In this document: in pieces, positions 56,343-64,000 of the stretch
How the letters are laid out: each line of letters begins with the position of its first letter
Numbering within the stretch: the stretch's first letter is position 1
NCBI GenBank assembly: GCA_003116995.1
Contig: BDSL01000098.1
Location: 248,001 to 312,000 of the forward strand
Source of the DNA: Yamagishiella unicocca
Lineage: Eukaryota; Chlorophyta; Chlorophyceae; Chlamydomonadales; Volvocaceae
Reading direction: 5' to 3'
Length of the DNA stretch: 64,000 nucleotides
Made by a program: the position numbers and the translations under genes
The notes under the pieces: model-generated
The model's database searches: none
What the model was told of the DNA's origin: nothing
What the model saw: only the letters and a program-made list of their open reading frames with translations

Positions 56343-59300
56343 TTATTCCCTTAATGACTCTGTCCGCGCCCTCTGTATCTGAGCCAAAAGGTTGCCTAGT
56401 TTCACCTGATCCCACGTAGTCATCACCACTTGCATATCCTGTCCAGTAGGAAAATCTACAGCTCGTCTGAGGGGCTCATACACGGGACACTCCATAAGAA
56501 CATGAAACTCGTCTTCTACCATATCCCCGCGGCACACTCGGCACGTTCTCTCAACACGTGGCTTACGCGGCCGACGTGCAAAACGACTTACGTCGAGATC
56601 CCAACAGCCGAGACGAAAACGCATCAGCGCCGTGTGATGCTTCCGAGGCATACACGCGCGAAGGTGATCGAGCTTCTTTGTATGCGCGTCGGGGGCATAT
56701 GCAACGCCCATCCAATTCGAGTAGCGACACATTGTTACGCCCGGCTTCCCGCGATCACTGTCTCCTGCTGCAAATTCGGGAAAAACCCGCGGATCCATAT
56801 CAATATCACTCGAGTTCCAATCGAGCAGCAAACGCCGCCTGAACTCCTCTAGCACCTTGTCAAACGGGATTTCCAACGCGGCTATTGCCTTGGCTTTGTC
56901 CACATTACTCAACGTTGCGCTCACATGTTGGCGATAGTCGTACCCAAGTGCTCCAAGAATCCGCAGCACCTTACCAGCCCAGAAATATTCATGCTCGCTT
57001 GACGAGCGATCCGATTCCAACCATGCAAAAATATCCTCCTCTAAGACTGCCTGTGCGAGCGTCGAGGGCTGCTTACTCAGGCGCTTCCAAAAACCAAACA
57101 CTTGCTGTGCCCAAAAGTGATGCAAAGGCAGTTGAGAGGACTCTGCGAAGAGTTGCCTGTTCGGAGGCAAACTAGCGCCAACTACCCTGCGCAAAAAGAT
57201 CTTCTGTACCTCGACCATTGGATCCGCCAGAGCTCTTTCAAATACACCTGCCGCACGACCTGTGCTTCGAACCCATTTTCCCCATCTGCCAAGCAGCGCC
57301 GCATTCTCCCCCGTCGCTCCTGACCCTCCCCGCTGGTTCCATCTTTGCCACTCCCTAACCCGCTGTCTACCCTTAGTTCCTAAAACTTCCCAAATAGCGT
57401 CTGGTCCCCATACCTCCGCTCCGTACGATAATAAAGGCCTTATTTGGGCGTCAAAACAGCGTAGCATAAGATCGGGTGCCCATACGCGATTTAATTCTAA
57501 CTTACGCATTAAAGCAAAAACTCCCCTGCGACCCACATCGCATAGCTCCATTCGGCACGAGTCGAACGAAAAACCTGATCCATATCGCAGTCCAAGATAT
57601 TTTGCGCGCTCTTTGACTGGTACCGTCTGGCCCGCATAACGCAACCCTGCTGCATCACTCAAAAGTGCGTCGTAGGACGTTTGCCTACCGGCGAATACCA
57701 TCAACTCGCATTTACCCACATTCAAATTCATTCCAAATGCATCACAGAATTCCGCTAACCTATCCAACAGGAATTGCATCCGTTCCCGATTCATAGTCAT
57801 GAGCGTAAGGTCATCCGCGTACAGCAGCTCCGGGACCCCTTTTCCATGCGCGGTGGGGACGCATCCCCGAGGTTGCCTTTGCTCGTGCTCATCTACGTAA
57901 TCCGCAAATGATTCGATAAACAACCCGAACAGGACTGGGCTTAGCGGGCATCCCTGCTTTACCCCCTGCACTGATTCAAACCGCTCACCTCTCTTCCCGT
58001 TGACTTTCACGCGCAATTGCACCTTATCATAACAACGCCTAATAGCAGACAGCATTTGCCCAGAAAGACCCCGTTCCCTTAGCCGAGCCCACAACAAATT
58101 TCGGTCCACACGATCAAAAGCCTTCTCGAAATCGATCTGGCAGACTAAAAGCCCGTGTTGCCCCGGCCTAGCGTAACGAGCTATAAAATGACGAAGCGCG
58201 AAAAGATGATGTTGTGTGCCCAAACCCCGACGAAAACCCGCTTGACACCAGTGTCGGACCGGTCTTGCTGCAAATTCAGATTCGGCGAATTTTGAAAGAC
58301 GCCGTTCCAGAACTGAAGCGTAACATTTGGCAAGCACTCCGCCCACCGCGATCCCTCTGTAATTACTGCACTCTAACATGTCCTTCCCATTCCCCTTATA
58401 CACCGGGACTAGATCCGACACAGTAAACTGTGCAGGGTAATCACCCGTAGCGCGAATATGCTCCATTAGCACCGTCACAACCGGGACAAGCCTGTTAATT
58501 TCTGGGCTCCGATCCTCGCTGCCACTGCGAAGCTTCCGAGCGTATCGGTAGCACTCGCCGCACACTTTCTCGGGACCGCTCGACTTGCCATTCGGTAGCT
58601 TCTCCAAAACCACTGCAACTTCCGCCGCCGTAATTGGCGTGTTGAGCGCCTCATCTGCCGCTCGCCTCCTGAGTTCTGCTTCCTCCTCCCCTAAGGCACG
58701 CCACCAAGGTAACGTGTGCCTATCTACTCTATTAACAAAGCCCAGTATATCCGTTGCACGCTCATAATCTGGCGGGCGCTGCCTTTCATTGAGCAGCGCC
58801 TGGAAATGACTTCGCCACGCGTCTGCATCAGTAATAGGGCACGACTCCGATGACCCGTCCGAAAGCTTGCGCCATAGCGCCTTAGGGTCTCCGCGACAGT
58901 TGTTAATGAATGCGCGCCATTCCTCGTGCTCAAAAGCCGCCATTGCGCGCCTGCGTGCTCTATTGAACTCCTGCCTCGCGACCCTGTATGCTTGCCACAC
59001 CCCCGAACACCTACCTTGACCTTTTGCATCCGTTAGCTTAGAACTCATAGCAGCATGCTTTTGCGCACATTCCGCATTCCACCAAGGCGCGTGATTCGAT
59101 CGCGGTTGCCGCGACTCACGCCCCACCCCAAAAGCCTGCTTCATAGCTCCGTACAGAATCTCGCCTATACGATCTACCGCACATGTGCTAGAAACAGAGC
59201 CATTATCCAACCCTTGCGTAACCTCCTGTAGATTTGCCATTACTGCACTGTCGTCTGCAGTGAAATAGGTTGCATACTTCCTCCACTGGCTGACGTTGAA

Positions 59301-59703
59301 ACCCAGACGCTTACGAGGACGACGTGGAGGTAATTCCCCGTCCGGCCGTTGCAGCCGCACGCCCAGTTGTAGACTAACCGGTCCGTGGTCACTGAACGTA
59401 CGCCCGCCCGTACCACGCGTACGTAGCCTATTATGCAGATTATCAAACACAAATAAAGCCTGACACTTAGAAAACAGACTAGGACTAGTTAGAAATAGGT
59501 CCACCGTACTGCCACCTTGCGGGCCCAAGAACGTAAGAGCCCCGCGTTCATCACCTCTAACCCTCCCATTTACTACACACAGGCCTTCTGAGCGGCATAC
59601 GTTCCCCAGCTCAATGCCCGCGTGGTTGGTGCGCGCGTCGACACAATTCCGAAAACGTGGAACAGCATCAATGCTGTCGTCATAGCCAAAGGGAGCCCCT
59701 AAT
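56343..59703 (-). CDS. LINE ORF2 3' part: endonuclease C-terminus, reverse transcriptase, zinc knuckle
   Basis: More than 1,060 residues open without further breaks. Reverse transcriptase landmarks are VSDLVPVYKGNGKDMLECSN followed by YRGIAV, QAGFRRGLGTQHHLFALR, QIDFEKAFDRVDRNLLW, GVKQGCPLSPVLFGLFIE and ELLYADDLTLMT with the catalytic YADD at 57807-57830. The C-terminal CRVCRGDMVEDEFHVLMECP is the C-C-H-C knuckle found in L1-clade elements. No RNase H domain is seen. Without the interrupted 5' part this product lacks a complete endonuclease. Confidence 0.9.
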
Positions 59704-60220
59704 TGCCGGCAAGGAGCACTAGGTCGTCGTCACGTCGCAGTGCGCCTAATCTCGCTTGAAGAGCAGCAAAGGCATCTAGGGCTGCTTCGGCGTTCGTGGC
59801 TGCTGGTCGTCCTTCCCTATGGTAGGACGAGTCTTCGGGCGCGATATAGCACGCACCGATCAGCAAACTACGGCCGCCTGCGTCCGCCCAATCGGAGCGC
59901 AGCCGCAGCCACACAGACTCGCAGCCCCGAGGCTCCGCTACATACAGTAACGGCTCCAAGGCGTCTGCGATTCTATCGTGGACGTACACGGCTACACCTC
60001 CCGCCCTCCTGCCCCCCATTCTAGGCCTGTCCACGCAAAAATTCTTATAACCCGGTAGCTGTTGACCTGCTGTCGGGTGCGCTTCTGTGCCGTGTGTTTC
60101 AACACAAATGATGATATCATGCATAGAAAGTAAATGCCATATTAGTTCGTCCTCCTGCAGCTTGCCTTCCTCTAGATGGCGCACGTTCCACAAAATGATA
60201 CGCAGGTTACTATCCGTCAT
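59699..60220 (-). pseudogene. LINE ORF2 5' part: APE-type endonuclease, interrupted
   Basis: Starts MTDSNLRIILWNVRHLEEG and has IIICVETHG, GGVAVYVHDRI, SVWLRLRSDW and LLIGACYIAP, the conserved strands of the endonuclease/exonuclease/phosphatase fold. The frame stops at LLAGN followed by TAG, exactly where the family has its GDFN motif. The downstream endonuclease part (APFGYDDSIDAVPRFRN, then FSDHGPVSLQL with the catalytic SDH near 59385) continues in another frame that is open into the reverse transcriptase. A small deletion with frameshift is the simplest reading. The element is therefore probably not autonomous. Confidence 0.75.
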
Positions 60221-61371
60221 TAGATTCGTGCGTCGCCGTTACGCGCACCTCCCAGGTCTCCATTCCTCCCGGGTCCCTCACCGGACCCCGCCATACTGCG
60301 CCATGCTCCGCCTCCCCTCACTCCTCGTCCGCCCGTCTCTGGTGGTGCCTCCGGGCAGCGCTTCACGTCCTCTTCTGTGTACTGCCTGGGGACACGTGAC
60401 CCCGGAGGCAGTACGAAGATCTGGGCGCCGTTGCGCCACTTCGGCCGCATGCCGCCGTCCAGCAACCTCTTGTAGTCGTACGATGCTGCACGTCGGGCGG
60501 CGCGACCAGCGGGGGTGAGGTTGTCGGCAACCACCCACTGGAACGTCTGCCGGATGAACACAGCGCAGCTGATAAAGGCTGCCCTTGCAGCCTGAACATC
60601 CTCTGCCTCACCCGTGAACCGCACTATTATGCGGCGCACCGGTGTGAACTGCTCCCTTGTGGCCGCCCCGGCGCCATCAGCCGGAGCTGCGGTGCCGGTG
60701 ACCTGCCGTGCTTCTCCACCTGGAGTTACCGCCGCTGCTGCTCCCGCCTGCTCGTCCATCTCCATTGCCGTGTCGGCCTTGTCGTCTCCGCTGCTGGCGC
60801 CGACCGCCTTCCTGAAGGCGCTCATCCCCGACGGCACCTCTTCCGCCTTGATGCCTACGCTACGGATCTGTACATACTCCATAACCCCCTCCAGCTTTTG
60901 CTGAATTTCTGGCAGCGCGATATTGCGCCCAATGTTGCTTAGGATCAAAGATCCCGACTCCGTGAGAGGTACTGTCCGCCCCACCTCGTATGCCTGCGTG
61001 GCTCGCCTGGGGTGCTGCTGTGCTGCGGCCGGACCCTCTTGCTGTAGCCCTGACCAGGCCCTCTGCAGCTTCTGAATCGCTGAGGTAAGGTCCTGTACCA
61101 TCGTGTACAGGTTGTTGACCTTCACCACGAGCGCCTCTTGGCCATCGGTGGGTTCGCCGACCGACCTGCTGAGCCGTTGGTGAACGGCATGGATCTCCGC
61201 GTCCAGCCGCTGGCTCTCCCTCTTTAAGCTGTCGCTAAACTTCTCCAGCCGTTCGTCAAACATACGGCTGAGGCTTGCGAATTGCGCCGAGAAGGTCGAC
61301 GACATATCCGCAAGTTTCGCCGAGAAGGTCGATGACATGTCCGCCTTCAGAGTGTCTATAGCCTCCTCCAT
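60220..61371 (-). CDS. LINE ORF1 protein
   Basis: 383 residues. The N-terminal 110 residues are a predicted coiled coil with a small internal duplication (ADMSSTFSAKL/ADMSSTFSAQF), DERLEKFSDSLKRESQRL and further heptads. A central region with PVRRIIVRFTGEAEDVQAAR followed by AAFI is reminiscent of the RRM-like RNA-binding part of L1 ORF1p. The C-terminus is Gly/Arg-rich. Presumed role is RNA binding and chaperoning of the element's transcript. The stop codon overlaps the ORF2 start as TAATG. Confidence 0.75.
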   Translation of the reverse strand: MEEAIDTLKADMSSTFSAKLADMSSTFSAQFASLSRMFDERLEKFSDSLKRESQRLDAEIHAVHQRLSRSVGEPTDGQEALVVKVNNLYTMVQDLTSAIQKLQRAWSGLQQEGPAAAQQHPRRATQAYEVGRTVPLTESGSLILSNIGRNIALPEIQQKLEGVMEYVQIRSVGIKAEEVPSGMSAFRKAVGASSGDDKADTAMEMDEQAGAAAAVTPGGEARQVTGTAAPADGAGAATREQFTPVRRIIVRFTGEAEDVQAARAAFISCAVFIRQTFQWVVADNLTPAGRAARRAASYDYKRLLDGGMRPKWRNGAQIFVLPPGSRVPRQYTEEDVKRCPEAPPETGGRGVRGGGAWRSMAGSGEGPGRNGDLGGARNGDARI

Positions 61372-61500
61372 GGTTAATATAGGTAATCAGTGCCGTACTA
61401 CCAGGATGACAAAGGCCAGCGGACGCCGGATATATCAGTTACGCAGTGTACCTAGTAACTCCAGCTTAAAACTATAAACTGCCGCATAGTTTATAATTAA

Positions 61501-61717
61501 CGTGTGGCTAGGCTCGTGCGCCCCGGTTGAGTGACTGACGCGACCAAGTGCCATAAGCCCATAACGGCGTTGGGAATTGGGAAATGGCCGGACCGAATTG
61601 TGAACCTATAAAAACACAGAAGCTGTAGCGCGAATGGCGCTCGGAGACTTCAACATGCGACGATAGCTACCGTTTCGTACCGCGCTTCGCAACAAGTTAC
61701 CTATTACGCCCTTCACA
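61501..61717 (+). promoter_or_regulatory. Promoter and 5' UTR of the aspartic protease gene
   Basis: TATAAAAA at 61607-61614 lies 104 bp before the ATG and is a plausible TATA box. The LINE leader ends somewhere between about 61400 and 61600, so the insertion is very close to this core promoter. Confidence 0.5.
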
Positions 61718-64000
61718 ATGTACGCGTATAAAGCGAATATAGTTCTTGGATTCGCTACAGTCCTTACAGTTGTCGCCACCCAGATGACGTCGATCAGCGG
61801 CCATAACAGCGCTGGCTCAGACCGACCATTGCGCCAGACCCAGGGCTTTGTCGTCCCACTGCGGCAGCTTGACCGGCCAGGATGGCGGCGTCATCTGTTG
61901 CGCAGCGGCTCCTTCCCAGTCAACGGTGCTGTGCGCGAGTTGGGGTGAGGATGGGTCGTGACCCGAGTTACCAGTCTGCATCCATGGGCCGAGCCTCCCC
62001 GCGTCTCCCCCCCCCTCCGCCTTGTGCAGCTACTTCTACGCAACCTTGCATCTGGGGACTCCGGCGCACTCGTTCACCCTGATCATCGACACGGGCAGCA
62101 CGATCACTTACGTTCCGTGCAAGGGATGCGACGATTGCGGCAAGCACCAGGTGATTCCGCCATCCCCTGCTGAACCAGCGCTAGCAGTGCTTGGCCTTGC
62201 AGTCTGATTGGAGATGGCAGCACGGCCTGTCTCAAACCCAAAACGAGCTGGGGGGGAACCATACGCTCGTCTGCGGTGTGGAGGTGACGTGACCGCACGT
62301 GCCCCGTTGCCGCGGCGCTTCCAGGGCCCTGCAAGTGTGCCGTGCCGTGCTGCGCCGTGCTGCGCCGTGCCGTGCCGCCATACCCAAACACCGCACCGCG
62401 CTCTGCACGATACCCCTCCCCCCCCTGGACCCCCCTCCCCCCCCCGCGCTCCCTCATCGCGCTCCCCACCTACCCACCCACCCACCCGCCCGCTTCCAAT
62501 GCCGCTGCGGTGGGGGTGCAGTCCGAGCGGTTCGACCCCGACTCCTCCTCCACCGCCCGGCGGCTGCTGTGCGACGACGCCCTCTGCAACTGCGGCCGGC
62601 CCAGCTGCTCGTGCTCCGCCAATAACCACTGCTACTACAGGCGATCGTACGGTAGGCAGCGGTGGGGTTGGCTGCCGGCGGGGAGGGATGGCCAGCGCCA
62701 GCTGGGGAGCTGATGGTATGCCGCTGGCTGCGCCAGGCTTGGGCGGTGTGCTTGCAATACCGGCGGGGTACCGGATGTGGTACCGGATTTGGTACCGGCG
62801 GGGTACTGGATGCGGTACCGGATGTGGTACCGGCAGGGTACTGGATGCGGTACCGGATGTGGTACCGGCGGGGTACCAGATGCGGTACTCGATGTGGTAT
62901 TGGATGCGGTACCGGCTGGGAGGCCCGGGACTCTCAGAGGGCCTCCCTGGATCTGGCTGCCCGGGGGGTTGTAAAAACTGTTTTACGCCCGGGGGGGGGG
63001 CGGGGCGCTCGGAGTGTAGGGGCTGCCGCTGAGCGGGGCTCCGGGGTTGTTGCGATGTGCGCCACTCAGCGGCGACACGCGGGATAGCGTCATCCCGCCA
63101 GGCCAGCCGGCTGCCCGAATGAATTGAAACCTTAGGGGGGGATGCTGTACGGCCCCGTACGGCCACGCCTTCCTTGTCTCCTGCAAACTCCATTGAAATC
63201 GCTGTTGGGTGGGGCAGTGTGTGACACCAGGACGCGTGCTACCAGGGAGGGCTCGGGGCCCCCACCCTCGCGCCGCCGTCCTGCGCGGTCTGCTGTCTCA
63301 CACTCGCTTCGCGCTCCTCCCCGGCGACAAAGACAGGCTGTGCTCCATCACCACCAGCACCGCACGTCCCCCTCCCATCCCCGTGCACTCCAACCACCCT
63401 CAACCACCCCCCAACCACCCCCAACCACCCCTAACCACCCTCAACCACCCCCGGCCGCCATCCAACACGCAACAGCTGAGGGCAGCACCAGCGAGGGCTA
63501 CCTCATCAGCGACGTGCTCAGCTTCCCGGACGACCAGCCCCCCGTGGGCCTTGTGTTTGGCTGCGTCAACGGGGAGCACGGCGAGCTGCACAACCAGATG
63601 GCGGACGGCCTGGTGGGCATGGGCAACAACGACAACGCCTTTCACAGCCAGGTGGGGGTTTTAGGGTTTTCGGCGGCTCAACGCCCCTTGCCCGCCTCGC
63701 TGAGCCTGCCTGACCCCCACTGCCCAAACCCCACTGCCTGATCCCCAATTGCCTACCCCCAATTGCCTATCCCCAACTGCCTACTCCCAACTGCCCACTC
63801 CCAACTGCCTGCCCCCGACTGCCTACTCCCAACTGCCTGCCCCCGACTGCCTGCCCGCAACTGCCTGCTTCACGCGTTAGCTGAACCTGCCTAACCCCCC
63901 TCCGCCGACATGACGTTGTTTGGCCTGCCACACCTGCATCTAAGCGCACTAAGGCACTTCTTGCGGCCGCCCACGGAGCCAGGGGTGGTGGTGTGAAAAC
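61718..64000 (+). CDS. Pepsin-type (A1 family) aspartic protease, 3' partial
   Basis: Exons 61718-61944, 62030-62150, 62522-62651 and 63476-63651 are visible with matching phases (2, 0, 1, 0); the gene continues beyond the window. The N-terminus is a likely signal peptide or anchor (ANIVLGFATVLTVVATQM). The first catalytic motif is LIIDTGSTITYVPC. It is followed by a Cys-rich patch (CKGCDDCGKHQ, then CDDALCNCGRPSCSCSANNH), the flap-region SYAEGSTSEGYLISDVLSF (exon join at 62651/63476), VFGCVNGEHGELHNQMADG and LVGMG. This matches plant/algal nucellin-like or CND41-like A1 proteases that act in the secretory pathway or plastid. The second catalytic Asp lies outside the window. Confidence 0.88.
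62765..62925. repeat. GGTACCGGATGT minisatellite
   Basis: Imperfect tandem units built on GGTACCGGATGTGGTACC and GGCGGGGTACTGG, in intron 62652-63475 of the protease gene. The palindrome GGTACC recurs about eight times. Confidence 0.8.
63654..63673 (+). repeat. Interstitial telomere-type fragment at a splice donor
   Basis: GGGGGTTTTAGGGTTTTCGG begins two bases inside the intron donor that follows protease exon 63476-63651. Confidence 0.65.
63735..63875. repeat. CCCAACTGCCTACTC-type minisatellite
   Basis: About nine imperfect units of 14-15 bp (CCCAACTGCCTACT, CCCCGACTGCCTGC) in the last visible intron of the protease gene. Confidence 0.8.

Larger units (their letters stand above)
56211..61500 (-). 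mobile_element. L1-type non-LTR retrotransposon (LINE), nearly full length, endonuclease frame broken
   Basis: The element lies on the minus strand with ORF1 (61371-60220) and ORF2 (60220-56343). ORF2 encodes an APE-type endonuclease, a reverse transcriptase and a C-terminal Cys/His knuckle, the usual L1 order. The 3' end is a short AATCGTAAATCGTAATCGTA tail at about 56217-56250. The 5' boundary is not visible exactly; about 130 bp of untranslated leader are assumed. I could not find target-site duplications by eye. The G+C is lower than in flanking introns. It sits 346 bp upstream of the aspartic protease start. Confidence 0.85.

Overview
This looks like nuclear DNA of a volvocine or Chlamydomonas-like green alga (Chlorophyceae). 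It is very GC-rich, the genes are split into many short exons by long C- or G-rich introns, splice sites are GT-AG with at least one GC-AG, candidate poly(A) signals are TGTAA, telomere-type TTTTAGGG fragments occur, and one gene encodes a receptor-like cyclase with a solute-binding ectodomain, a type I associate with these algae. No bacterial operon structure is present. Exon models below were assembled by hand from reading-frame phase, splice consensus and family similarity.

Layout. (1) <3-8547 (+): Sfi1-like centrin-binding-repeat protein with a huge disordered tail, open at the 5' edge. (2) 11004-23412 (-): about 18-exon receptor-type cyclase with signal peptide, solute-binding-protein-like ectodomain, one membrane span and two consecutive class III cyclase domains. 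(3) 26654-29223 (-): unknown Q/G/P-rich protein. (4) 29842-37980 (+): unknown, very large Ala/Asp-rich protein. (5) 40078-44652 (-): CinA/MoaB-fold (FLAD1 N-domain type) protein, probably organellar. (6) 44891-45903 (+): UBC13 ubiquitin-conjugating enzyme. (7) 46499-54333 (+): chaperonin subunit CCT7 (eta). (8) 56211-about 61500 (-): a nearly full-length L1-type LINE with a broken endonuclease. (9) 61718->64000 (+): pepsin-type aspartic protease, running off the 3' edge.

Genes 3/4 and 5/6 are divergent pairs with short shared upstream regions (618 and 238 bp). Genes 1/2 and 4/5 are convergent. Genes 6 and 7 are housekeeping and the most securely modelled. The intergenic stretches 8.5-11 kb, 23.4-26.6 kb, 38-40 kb and 54.3-56.2 kb contain repeats but no gene I could support.

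The most interesting points are the tandem cyclase domains, whose catalytic residues are split or substituted in a way that recalls a composite C1/C2 active site, and two families of short dispersed repeats. All copies I found of both families are inside introns, several right beside splice sites, so they may be introner-like elements.
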